Below, piece by piece: positions 7,706 to 16,800 of a stretch of 36,603 bases of DNA. The number at the start of each line of letters is the position of its first letter. Position 1 is the stretch's first letter. Made by a program: the position numbers and the translations under genes. The stretch is from the NCBI GenBank assembly GCA_959019775.1, contig CAUEPS010000017.1, positions 1 to 36,603 of the forward strand. Direction: 5' to 3'. The notes beneath the pieces are model-generated. The model was not told the DNA's origin. It worked only from the letters and a program-made list of their open reading frames with translations, and did not search any database. This DNA comes from an uncultured Collinsella sp. (GTDB lineage Bacteria > Actinomycetota > Coriobacteriia > Coriobacteriales > Coriobacteriaceae).

Positions 7706-9733
7706 CTACGGCCGCTCATTGGGGGCCAGGCGCTGCATCTTGTTCACGGCCTTGAACTTGGTGAACAGCGGCACGTACTCAAAGCTCACGTTGGAGTTCT
7801 CCAGGCCGTACCAGCGTGCGGGCGTGCCGGCGGCGCGGCGGATGATGTACTTGAGCGTGATGGCCGTACGCTCGCTGGGCTCCACATCGCTTTCGGGCGC
7901 CAGAAGCTTACGGATCAGGACGAACTTGAACGTACCGATGTTACCCGGATCCTTGTAGACCGAGTAGTCATGCGTCTGCGGCGGCAGCTCGCCGGTGGCA
8001 GCCAGGTCCTGAACAACCTGACGCAGGTAGGCATTGACGCGTTGGTTGATCTTGTAGCCCAGGTACAGATGCACGCGGAACACGTAGTCGGTGCCGAACG
8101 TCTCGACCGAATAGGCAAAGGTATGCGGCTCGTCCATGGTCTCGACATTCACGAACCACCAGGCGCGGGCGCGCTTGGGATGCTTGTCCAAGATCGAGTA
8201 GACGATATCGCGGTCGATGTAGTCGGTATGGGTGTCCTTGGTCAGGTACACGACGTTGTCGCTCATGCGCTCGTAACGGTCGTCGTCGCGCAGGCGCTTG
8301 AGCTGCGGCAGGTAGCTGCGCAGCGGCAGCAGCGTAAACTGGCGCTGCTCGACCGCCGTGCCGTTGTACCAGCACACCATAATGCCCATAATGAGCGCGG
8401 CCATGAGGATGGTGAAGTAGCCGCCGTGGAAGAACTTGGTGAGCGAGCTCACGAAGAAGAAGCCTTCGAGCAAAAGGAAGAAGGCCGCGAAGATCCACGG
8501 AGCAACCTTGAGCTTGCGCTCCTCATGCAGGTAGAAGAAGAGCAGCAGCGTGGTGCACATCATAGTCAGCGTAATGGCAAGGCCGTAGGCGGCTTCCATA
8601 TGCGCCGAGTTCTGGAACAGCAGCACCACGATGACGCAGCCGACAAGCATGACGTTGTTGACCATGGGGATGTAGAGCTGGCCCTTGGTCTCGGCAGGGT
8701 AGAAGACCTGCATGTGCGGCATGAGGTCCAGACGGCTGGCCTCGGACACCAGCGAGAATGCGCCGGTGATGAGCGCCTGCGAGGCGATGATGGCCGCGAC
8801 GGTGGAAAGGCCGACGGCAAACGGGCGCAGGCCCGGGGTGAGCATCTGGTAGAAGGGGTTGAGGTCGGCGATACCCATGAGCTCGGGGTTGGCGGCGTTG
8901 TTGATAAGCCACGCGCCCTGGCCCATATAGGAAAGCAGCAGACAGCACTTAACGAACGGCCAGGTGGCGTAGATGTTGCCGCGACCCACGTGGCCCATGT
9001 CGGAGTAGAGCGCCTCGGCACCGGTGGTGGCAAGGAAGCAGCTGCCCAGAATCATGATGCCCGCGTGGTTGTTGGGGCTCAACAAAAAGCCGATGCCACG
9101 CAGCGGGTTGAGGCACAGCAGCACCGCGGGGTACTGGAAGACAAAGAACAGACCCGTGCCGCCCAAGAACAGGAACCACAGCGTCATGATGGGGCCAAAG
9201 GCGTGACCGATCTTGGCCGTACCGATACGTTGTACCAAGAAGAGCGCAATGATGATGGCGAGCGTAATGGCGACGACGCGGCCCTGGTCATCGCCCAGCA
9301 CGGCATGGACCGCCGGGATGGTGCGCAGGCCCTCAATGGCCGTGGTAACGGTAACGGCCGGCGTCAGGATGCCGTCAGCGAGCAATGCGGCGCCGCCCAG
9401 CATGGCGGGGATGATGAGCCACTTGCCGCAACGCTTGACCAGGCTGTACAGGGCAAAGATGCCGCCCTCACCATGGTTATCGGCGCGCAGCGAGATGAGC
9501 ACATACTTGATGGTGGTCAGCAGCGTGACCGTCCACACGACAAGGGAGAGCGCGCCAAGCACGAACTCCTCCGTCACGCTTCCGATGCCGCCGTTGCCGG
9601 CAACGAGCGCCTTGGTTACATACATAGGGCTGGTGCCGATATCGCCGTACACCACGCCCAGCGTGACGAGCATCGCCGAGATGCTCACAGGAATCGCAGC
9701 GTGCGAGGCTGCCTCCTTGGCCTTTTGTTCCAT
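7706..9733 (-). CDS. kup: Kup-family potassium uptake transporter
   Basis: A 675-residue member of the KUP/HAK/KT family, which imports K+ with H+ at the cytoplasmic membrane. The N-terminus carries the family signature LGVVYGDIGTSPMY. About twelve membrane helices follow (for example VWTVTLLTTIKYVLIS, IPAMLGGAALLADGILTPAVTV and GAWLINNAANPEL). The hydrophilic C-terminal domain (about 460-675) is typical. Length is close to the family norm (E. coli 622). The ATG at 9733 is chosen because GGGAGGAAACC lies upstream; the six extra codons of the longer frame overlap that site. Its position before a KdpD/KdpE-type pair suggests potassium-responsive control. Confidence 0.95.
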   Translation of the reverse strand: MEQKAKEAASHAAIPVSISAMLVTLGVVYGDIGTSPMYVTKALVAGNGGIGSVTEEFVLGALSLVVWTVTLLTTIKYVLISLRADNHGEGGIFALYSLVKRCGKWLIIPAMLGGAALLADGILTPAVTVTTAIEGLRTIPAVHAVLGDDQGRVVAITLAIIIALFLVQRIGTAKIGHAFGPIMTLWFLFLGGTGLFFVFQYPAVLLCLNPLRGIGFLLSPNNHAGIMILGSCFLATTGAEALYSDMGHVGRGNIYATWPFVKCCLLLSYMGQGAWLINNAANPELMGIADLNPFYQMLTPGLRPFAVGLSTVAAIIASQALITGAFSLVSEASRLDLMPHMQVFYPAETKGQLYIPMVNNVMLVGCVIVVLLFQNSAHMEAAYGLAITLTMMCTTLLLFFYLHEERKLKVAPWIFAAFFLLLEGFFFVSSLTKFFHGGYFTILMAALIMGIMVCWYNGTAVEQRQFTLLPLRSYLPQLKRLRDDDRYERMSDNVVYLTKDTHTDYIDRDIVYSILDKHPKRARAWWFVNVETMDEPHTFAYSVETFGTDYVFRVHLYLGYKINQRVNAYLRQVVQDLAATGELPPQTHDYSVYKDPGNIGTFKFVLIRKLLAPESDVEPSERTAITLKYIIRRAAGTPARWYGLENSNVSFEYVPLFTKFKAVNKMQRLAPNERP

Positions 9734-9768
9734 AAGCCGGTTTCCTCCCAACTTTAATGTTCGAAGGA

Positions 9769-9774
9769 ATTATA
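9769..9774 (-). promoter_or_regulatory. -10 element of the kup promoter
   Basis: Read on the minus strand this is a perfect TATAAT, 36 bases upstream of the kup ATG. A weak -35 candidate (TTCAAA) lies 16 bp further upstream. I looked for a recognisable riboswitch in the short leader and saw none. Confidence 0.45.
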
Positions 9775-9857
9775 GGTAATCGGCCCATGTTTGAATGGCA
9801 CTGTTTTCCCAGCTAAATAAACATTTATACGGCCTTTAGGCCACCGCGGCGATATGA

Positions 9858-9890
9858 AATGTGACAAAGGGACTGCCACTTTGTCACATT
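9858..9890. repeat. Palindromic repeat family B, copy 1
   Basis: AATGTGACAAAG (9858-9869) and its exact complement CTTTGTCACATT (9879-9890) enclose a 9-base loop. It lies immediately after the nitroreductase stop codon (9893, minus strand) and upstream of kup, where it could terminate the nitroreductase transcript. A longer relative is at 31008-31038. Confidence 0.75.
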
Positions 9891-9892
9891 CG

Positions 9893-10768
9893 TCATTTTC
9901 CAAGCCAGTTTTTGAACCACCATTCCATGGATCGGCTCATCTCGGCCATAAAGGGACTCGTGTGCTTGCGGGTATAGATGTCCACGACGCGCTCCCCCAC
10001 CTCGCGGGCATGCGGACGGAACATTGCGTCCATCTCGGCCACCTGCGCGTCCATGGTCGCGGCATCCGCGCGGCAGTAGCGCTCCTCGTGCACCAGGTTC
10101 ACCACGGGGTGCGCAATGGCCGGACGCTCCTTACGGGGCGTGCCGATGATGAGCATCGACAGCGGCATGGTATAGGGCGGCAGATCGAGCAGCTCGGCAA
10201 CTTCCTCGGCGTTCTCCACGATGTCGCCAATGTAGCAGCTTCCCAGCCCCAGGGCCTCGGCGGCAACCACGGCGTTTTGCGCGGCGATCACGGCGTCCTG
10301 GGCCGCGATGGCAAAGTCGCCCAAACCCGGCGCGCGGCGGGGCGCCTTGCCCGTGCGCTCGACAAACTCGGGCTCAAAGCAGCCCACGTGCTCAAACAGA
10401 TCGATCCACTTTGCATAATCGACCACAAATATGAGTGCCCAGGGCGCCTTGGCAATCATGGGTTGGTGGTCGCACAGGTCGGCCAGACGGTCCAGCGTAG
10501 CCTGCTCGCGAATGCTCACGATGGAATACATCATCATGGCGCCTGCCGACGGCGCACGGCTCGCCGCGTGCAGAATCGCTGCCCGCTGCTCGTCGGTCAC
10601 CGCCACGGGACGGTCGTCGTCATCGCGCGCAAAGGCACGCGTGGACGAGCGGTGCTCCAAGATGTCCAGCACCGCATTGCCCGTAGTCTCGACCGGATAA
10701 CCGTTCGTATCCACGCCCGCAGCTCCGTCGCAGTACTCGGCGCCCGTCATACAAACCTGCTCGCCCAT
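9893..10768 (-). CDS. Nitroreductase-family FMN oxidoreductase
   Basis: A 291-residue nitroreductase-like flavoprotein. The FMN-binding start of the fold is HRSSTRAFA (about residues 39-47), followed by ILHAASRAPSAGAMM. AAQNAVVAAEALGLGSCYIGD is the classic central helix and dimer segment, and LPPYTMPLSMLIIGTPRKE is the C-terminal strand. Such enzymes use NAD(P)H to reduce nitro, quinone or related substrates. It is longer than the minimal ~200-residue family because of a ~35-residue N-terminal extension and a C-terminal tail (RSMEWWFKNWLGK). The ATG at 10768 follows GCGAGGATAGAGCT. It is probably a single-gene unit ending in the family B palindrome. Its substrate is unknown. Confidence 0.88.
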   Translation of the reverse strand: MGEQVCMTGAEYCDGAAGVDTNGYPVETTGNAVLDILEHRSSTRAFARDDDDRPVAVTDEQRAAILHAASRAPSAGAMMMYSIVSIREQATLDRLADLCDHQPMIAKAPWALIFVVDYAKWIDLFEHVGCFEPEFVERTGKAPRRAPGLGDFAIAAQDAVIAAQNAVVAAEALGLGSCYIGDIVENAEEVAELLDLPPYTMPLSMLIIGTPRKERPAIAHPVVNLVHEERYCRADAATMDAQVAEMDAMFRPHAREVGERVVDIYTRKHTSPFMAEMSRSMEWWFKNWLGK

Positions 10769-10981
10769 AGCTCTATCCTCGCCAATTCTTTAAGAAGCCT
10801 TTACGTTTCCGTGTAATTCCCGTCCATTATCGCGCAGGTCGCCACTACATTGCGCCACACCGCCACACGCGCGCGTTAATATGGCTGGTTGTTGTGCGCA
10901 GCCACCAATTGCAGCGCATATCTTGGTAACAATCGGGTAAACCCCCGCTTTCGTAGGTTTTAGTTTGTGAGGAGTCTCAGC

Positions 10982-13282
10982 ATGTTCGCTGCCGCCATCT
11001 CGCTCGTCGGTCTTGCGGCGACCGTCTACCTTGTCTTGCGCGAGGCCAAGGCCATTCGCGCTCAGTCGGGCACCGTCACCAAGGGCGCCTTCGCCTGGAG
11101 CGTCGCCTTCGGCCTGTTCCAGCTCTTTTTGACCGTCTGGGGCGCTATTGGCCTCGTCGCGCAAAACGAGCCGCTCGCCTTTGTGATGCTCATCCTGACC
11201 AATGCCATCCTCACCGGCTGCGCCTGGGCCAGTATCGCCCGCGACTGCATCGCCCCGCGCGTCTTTGCGTTCGCCGGGCCCGACGCCCCCGCCCCCACCG
11301 GCAAGCTCGCCCGCCTGCGCGGCGCCTTTGTGGGCAAACCGCTCGTCGCCGCCGTCTTGTGCCTGCTGCTCGCCGGCGTCTTTGCGCTGCTGGGCATGGA
11401 GGTCTCGTCCAACCACGACTTTACCTGGGTCTACCCCCTGTGCATCCTGCTCGAGTGGGCCATCATCACCACGCTCATGGTCGGCCTGTTCTTCCTGTTC
11501 CAGCGCCACGGCGCAGCTCCCGCGGTCCTGGCCTTTGCCCTCTTTGTCCTGGGCATTGCCGAGTTCTTCGTCATCACGTTTAAATCCATGCCCATCCAGC
11601 CGGGCGACCTTTCGGCCATCTCCACCGCCGCTGCGGTCGCCGGCACCGGCTACACCTTCTCGATCTCGCTGTTCTGCGTGCTGTCCATGGGCTTTACCGC
11701 CATCGCCATGCTGCTGTGCGAGTACGCCGGCCTGGTGGCACCGCACCGTCAGAAGGGCGCCGCCAACGCCAAGCGCATGCTGCTCACCAACCTGCTCGTG
11801 GCGGTGCTGTGCCTGGGCGGCGTGACCGCACACGTCACGCTCATCGACTACTACAACACCCTCGGCATCACCGTCTACACCTGGCGCCCGCTCGAGAGCT
11901 ACTGGCGCGAGGGCTACCTGCCCGCTTTCATTAGCGCAGCGCAGTCCATCAAGCCGCCCAAACCCGCCGACTACTCCGTCGACGATGCCAAGGCCACGCT
12001 CAAAAAGTACGCCAAGGCCTACGACAAGTCCGACGCAGCCAAGAGCGACGAGCGCGCCGCCGCAAAGGAGCAGTTCGATAGCGAGAAGCCCACGGTCATC
12101 GCCATCATGAACGAGACCTTCTCGGATCTTTCGATCTACCAGAACATGCGCGCCGGCTACGAGGGCCCGCAGTACTTTAAGAACCTGTCCAACTGCCTCA
12201 GCCGCGGTAAGCTCTACGTGAGCGCCTACGGCGGCGGCACCGCCAATACCGAGTTTGAGTTTATGACCGGCAACTCCATGGCCAACCTGGGCTCGGGCGT
12301 GTACCCCTACACCATCTACAACATGGAAACGACCGGGAACCTGGCAGAGCAGTTCAAGTCGCTCGGATATTCCACCACGGCCATGCACCCCAACCACGCA
12401 ACCAACTGGAACCGCGAGAACGTGTACAAGGACTTTGGCTTTGACCGGTTCCTGTCCATCAACGACTTCCAGGGAGCCGACACCCTACGCGGCATGGTGA
12501 CCGACCAGGCTACCTACGACAAGATTCTTGAGCTGCTCGACCAGAACGCCGATCCGCAGTTTATCTTCGACGTGACCATGCAGAACCACTCGGGCTACGA
12601 CACGGGCCTGCTGCCGGTCGACAAGCAGATGCACCTGAACATCGACACGACCGACCTGGACACCAAGACCGTCGAGGACGGCACGCTCTCCGATGTCGAC
12701 GAGTATGTCTCGTGCATCGAGCAGTCCGACCAGGCGCTTCGCTACTTCCTCAACGCCTTGAGCAAACTCGACCGCAAGGTGGTCGTGGTGTTCTGGGGCG
12801 ATCACCAGCCGTTCTTCCCGTCCAAGTTCAACGACAAGTGGTTTACCGGCGAGGACGACGCCACGCATCAAGAGCGCCTGTGGCAGACCGATTACATCAT
12901 CTGGGCCAACTACGACGTTGCCGGCTGCGACCAGACGAGTGAGGTCGACGACCTGTCCACCAACTACCTGTCCACGCAACTCATGCAGCTGATCGGTGCC
13001 CCGCTGACCGACTACCAGAAGGCGCACATGACGCTGCGCGAGTCGCTGCCCGCCATCAACTCGGTGGGCTACGAGGACGCCAGCCTGCGCTGGGCACTCT
13101 CCTCCAACGTCACCGGCGACGACGCCGCCGCAGCAGCCGCCACCAAGGCGCGCGAGGATTACGCCAAGATGCAATACTACGAGATGTTCCGCGATGGCAA
13201 GAACGTCTATACGGAGCACTTCCAGACCGAGGCCAACGAGACCGACCCCAACCTGGCACCGGGTACGACCAAGATCAAGTAA
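10982..13282 (+). CDS. LTA synthase-like membrane phosphoglycerol transferase (alkaline phosphatase superfamily)
   Basis: A 766-residue membrane protein. About eight hydrophobic segments occupy residues 1-290, more than the five of LtaS. The extracellular sulfatase-type domain (about 370-710) has the expected active-site pieces: a metal-binding Glu378 in NETFSDL, the nucleophile Thr420 in GGGTANTEFEF, and Asp607/His608 in VFWGDHQ. MHPNHATNWNRENVY and TMQNHSGYD are also characteristic. The family transfers glycerol phosphate from phosphatidylglycerol onto envelope polymers (MdoB/LtaS). The ATG at 10982 is chosen because GAGGAGTCTCAGC precedes it; the GTG 15 bases upstream lies inside that site. 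Which polymer it builds is not known. Confidence 0.88.
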   Translation: MFAAAISLVGLAATVYLVLREAKAIRAQSGTVTKGAFAWSVAFGLFQLFLTVWGAIGLVAQNEPLAFVMLILTNAILTGCAWASIARDCIAPRVFAFAGPDAPAPTGKLARLRGAFVGKPLVAAVLCLLLAGVFALLGMEVSSNHDFTWVYPLCILLEWAIITTLMVGLFFLFQRHGAAPAVLAFALFVLGIAEFFVITFKSMPIQPGDLSAISTAAAVAGTGYTFSISLFCVLSMGFTAIAMLLCEYAGLVAPHRQKGAANAKRMLLTNLLVAVLCLGGVTAHVTLIDYYNTLGITVYTWRPLESYWREGYLPAFISAAQSIKPPKPADYSVDDAKATLKKYAKAYDKSDAAKSDERAAAKEQFDSEKPTVIAIMNETFSDLSIYQNMRAGYEGPQYFKNLSNCLSRGKLYVSAYGGGTANTEFEFMTGNSMANLGSGVYPYTIYNMETTGNLAEQFKSLGYSTTAMHPNHATNWNRENVYKDFGFDRFLSINDFQGADTLRGMVTDQATYDKILELLDQNADPQFIFDVTMQNHSGYDTGLLPVDKQMHLNIDTTDLDTKTVEDGTLSDVDEYVSCIEQSDQALRYFLNALSKLDRKVVVVFWGDHQPFFPSKFNDKWFTGEDDATHQERLWQTDYIIWANYDVAGCDQTSEVDDLSTNYLSTQLMQLIGAPLTDYQKAHMTLRESLPAINSVGYEDASLRWALSSNVTGDDAAAAAATKAREDYAKMQYYEMFRDGKNVYTEHFQTEANETDPNLAPGTTKIK

Positions 13283-13309
13283 CGACTAGCTGCGAGTTCA
13301 TAACTGAAA

Positions 13310-13355
13310 CGTCTGTCCGGGCGGAGGCATGTAAGGTTCCCTGCTCGGACAGACG
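13310..13355. repeat. Hairpin after the LTA synthase-like gene
   Basis: CGTCTGTCCG (13310-13319) and CGGACAGACG (13346-13355) form a perfect 10-bp stem 27 bases after the stop codon of the LTA synthase-like gene. The segment 13306-13346 is related to the reverse complement of 18695-18735: both begin GAAACGTC, both end GTTCCCTGCTC, both are 41 bases, and about 29 of 41 positions match. Confidence 0.6.
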
Positions 13356-13410
13356 CCCTGATGTTGGGGCGTGGCTTGTCTTGGGTGTATCGCCGAACAT
13401 ATATAAGTTG

Positions 13411-13435
13411 AAGGCCACGTTATGTGGCCTTCTTT
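13411..13435 (+). terminator. Terminator-like hairpin AAGGCCAC/GTGGCCTT
   Basis: AAGGCCAC and GTGGCCTT pair around a short loop, followed by TCTTTGTTT on the plus strand. It probably terminates the LTA synthase-like transcript and marks the left edge of repeat array 1. A copy (AAGGCCACTTAATGTGGCCTT) sits beyond the far edge of array 2, near 18655. Confidence 0.65.
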
Positions 13436-13441
13436 GTTTGC

Positions 13442-13794
13442 GGAAAGTGTGTCCCGGAATTCTTGTCTGGAATGGGATGCAGTTTCCGCTTGGGACCCGA
13501 TTGGGAAAGTGTGTCCCACTATTCAGCTGGATTCCGGGATATATTTTCCGGTTGAGGCTCGTTGGGAAAGTGCGTCCCACTTTGGGGGCTGATTCTGGGA
13601 CGTGGTTTCCGGTTGGCTCTCATTGGGAAAGTTCATCCCTTTTCTTGGCCTAATTATGGGACGCAGTTTCCCGTTGAGGACCCTTTGGGAAAGTGCGTCC
13701 CGGTCTGGGCGCTCAAACTGGGATGGATTTTCCGGATGAGGGCTTGACGGAAAATGTGTCCCGTTCCGGGCGCTAATTGTGGGATGCAGTTTCC
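13442..13794. repeat. Repeat array 1: six ~61-bp units of alternating inverted 14-bp motifs
   Basis: Each unit has a left motif (consensus GGAAARTGYGTCCC) and its reverse complement (GGGAYGCANTTTCC). Left motifs start at 13442, 13504, 13565, 13626, 13688 and 13749; right motifs start at 13474, 13536, 13597, 13658, 13720 and 13781. The left-to-right offset is always 32 bp and the next unit follows after 29-30 bp, so motifs alternate about every three helical turns. Spacers diverge more than motifs. Each motif can pair with its partner inside the unit or with the neighbour across the boundary. The array fills the gap between the LTA synthase-like gene and the 3' end of the surface-protein gene. 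No coding function is seen. Confidence 0.9.
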
Positions 13795-13816
13795 GCTTGC
13801 GGAGTCTCCACTCAAC

Positions 13817-13858
13817 AGAAAACCCGGGTGGCCTGTTTTTTGGCTACCCGGGTTTTTG
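13817..13858. terminator. Terminator of the surface-protein gene
   Basis: AAAACCCGGGTGGCC and GGCTACCCGGGTTTTT pair as a strong GC-rich stem (one mismatch) around a T-rich loop. It lies 26 bases beyond the surface-protein stop codon and gives a T-tract in either direction. Confidence 0.8.
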
Positions 13859-13883
13859 GGTTGTCGATATGTTCGACTGGCTA

Positions 13884-16800
13884 CTAGTGGGTCTTGCGGC
13901 GCTTGATCAGCATGATGAGGGCTATCACTACGAGCGTTGCTCCCGCTGCTGCTGCGGTGGCGACTAGGGCGAATGTTTGGTCGCCGGTGTTTGCGAGGTT
14001 CTTCGCTGTGGTCGTAGTCTTGACCTTGGTGTCGGTCTTAGCTCCGTTGTCGGACTTGGGCTTGTCCGGGTTCGTCGGGGTCTCAGGAGTCTCGGGGTCC
14101 TTTGAGCCTTCGGAATCGGTTGGGCCGGCGGTGTTTACCAGCGTATGGTCCAGGAACTTCTTGGCGCCCGCACTTGCCTGTGAGAACAGGCGGCGCGTGC
14201 GGATCGGGGTGGCGTTCACCGTTGTGGGCGCCGTCTCCTCGGCCTCGATATTCACGAGCGTCGTGCCGGTGTCGAGGCCCACGTCGTTGTATCCCACGTG
14301 GCAGTAATACCGCGCACCGTCATCGTCTGCGATCAGGTCAATCTCGAGCTTTGAGGCCGTTCCAGCCGCGAGGTTGCCATCGGCACCCACGAGCTTAAAC
14401 TCTGTCTCGCCGCGGCCCTTGCGGTACCACATATAGGTCGGTGCCAGCCCTGTTTCGCTATCGTCGGCACCGAGTTGCTTCACATGGCCAATCGCCGAGA
14501 GCGTCAGGTGGCTTCCCGCCGTGCGCTCAACCGAAGAGTCGTATCCAAGATCCGACCCCTCCGCAGCATCCGCCGCAGGTCCGCTCACGGTCATCGTCAT
14601 GCCATCGGGCATGGTTTTGACCGTGATGATTGCCGAGCGAATACCTGTTTCGGTCGTGGATCCATTCTTAACGGCGGCGATGGCGAATCGATACTCCGTA
14701 TTGGGCTGCAGCCCATCCCACTTGAGCGAGGTCTGCGTGTTGTCGGCAATCTTCCAGCTATTGACGACCGCATCCGCCGCATTGCTCTGCAGCATGCCCA
14801 CGCCGTAGCTAAAGCCACTCTTGTTTGCGAGTACATCGTCCCAGCTAAACGTAACGCTGGTCGAATCGACGGCGTTTGCCGTAAAGCCCGTCACGGCCGG
14901 CGCGTCGGGCATCTCGACGTCCTTAACGTCATAGCCCACGATCCAGAACTGGTCGGTGTCCTTGGTGCCGAGCTTGTCGCCCGAGTCTGCCTCGAACTTG
15001 TCGACATCCACCGCGTTGACACCCAGACGCCACACAAAACCGTACTTGCCCTGCGCGGCCTCGGGCAGGTTGTCGACGGTGCCGCCGTATTCGGTCGATT
15101 CACTCGAGGAGTTACCCGTAGTAAAGCCGGCGTTGGCACCAAAGCACAGGCCGCCAAACAACTCGTGCTTTGCGAGCTTCGCGCCCATGACAACGCTGCC
15201 GTTCAGCGTCAAGCCGAGCTCGAGCTCCTGCTCCTTGCCCTCCTCGACTTCGATGGTCTGCTCAATGCTCGCCCCCGACTGCGCGGCGGCGCCGTTAAAC
15301 CCATCGTGCGTGTAGGCGCGCGTTACGCCAGGCTTGCCCAGGCCAAAGGAATCCCCAACGGGAGTCTCGCCGTTGAGCGTCGTTTGATAGGTTCCGGGTT
15401 CTCCCGACCGGTTGGTCAAAAAGTAGCTGAGCGGCGTCATATTGTGCTGTTTGGCAATGCGGTCATAGGCCTCGACATTAACGACCGAGGTCTGCGCGCC
15501 GAGCGACACGGGCGCCGCCATCACGCCCTTGCCACCAGTTTCCTCATTTTCGATCTCATACTCGTAATAGACCATCGGAATCGTGTAGAGCACGGCCTTG
15601 TCACCCTCGCCGGCATGCGACTCATAGCTTACGCTTGCGCTGACCGTGCGCTCGCTCCGGTAGTCATAGCATCCCTCGGCGGCAAAATCGACTGAAGCAT
15701 TCATCGCGACCAGGGGCGGACCGGTCTGCACCTCGACGGCAACGCCCAACTCGGCGCCAATGGTATAGCCCTGGGATGTCCCCGTGCCCTTTTCCTCTCC
15801 GTATGACGTGCCGCCCAACACCAGATAGCCGTATGCCTGCTCCAGATCCTCAACATAGGGCGCATCCTGCAGCACGGCAAGCACGCGCGGGTTGGTATAG
15901 ACCTTGTAGCGGTCCTTGTACGTGATCTTGACGCTGTCGTTGTCGACATCGGGCAGCGCGAGCGAGATAAATGTGCCGTAGGTAGTGCCGCGGCGGTTGC
16001 TCTCGCTAATCACCTGCTCCTCGCCGCGGCGCACCTTTCCGTTCTCGTCGAGCGAAAAATGCGAGGCGGTCATCCAATAGTAGTCATCGTTCTTGCGCAG
16101 GTCCTCGTCGCGGTGCTTGCCCACCACGGCGATAAAGCTCTCGTTATAGCGGTCCGAACCCGAGACGCTGCCCGCCTTGACGTCGCTGATCCACACCTGC
16201 TCTATACCCTTGTGGTCATGCTTGTTGCTGCTGTTGTATTGCTGACCGCTCATGCTCATGGTTCCGACCATGGACCCCAAGCCCTGAGCCCCGCTCTGTG
16301 CCGTGTTGCAGGCAAAGTCGCGGAACACATCGCCGCCCACGAGCACCTCGTCGACCGCCAGCTGCTCGGACAGGCCGTCAAGGTTGGCAGTGGCAAGGGC
16401 AATAGGCGCCAAGGTGCACGGATAGCGCTTATCCTGAGCGCTATCCTTCCATGCGCTGTTGGGCACATGCATCAGCCCATAGGAGGCAAGGAGCCCGTCT
16501 CTGTATTCCTTGCAATCGGAAAGCTTGAACCCGCCAGACTCCGAGTCAAAATACGCGTAGCGGTACAGCGCGCCGTACAGCCCCTTGCTGCCGTCAGAAG
16601 CGCCGTAATCAAAAGCGCTGCGTTGCCAGTTATAGCCCGCAAGAATAAGGCCCGTGACGGTTTCACCCGTCTTCTTTCCTTCTTCATCGTAGGCGGCAAA
16701 CGTGCCGAACGTCGCATTCGCAGCGACCATGGTCTTGCCGTTCGCGGAGAGGGAGATTGCGCCCGCGTCGCCCAGAGCATCGACATGGACGAGCGCACCC

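Noticed and set aside
7457..9757. Very long open frame antisense to kup
   Set aside because: It is a codon-bias shadow: the sense strand carries a full Kup protein with motifs and a ribosome binding site, and the antisense product is low-complexity.
9734..9857. Potassium or c-di-AMP riboswitch upstream of kup
   Set aside because: The leader after the TATAAT is only ~30 bases, and no known riboswitch core could be recognised.
10790..12397. Long open frame antisense to the LTA synthase-like gene
   Set aside because: Composition is Gly/Ala/Arg/Glu-rich without any family motif, and the sense gene is intact.
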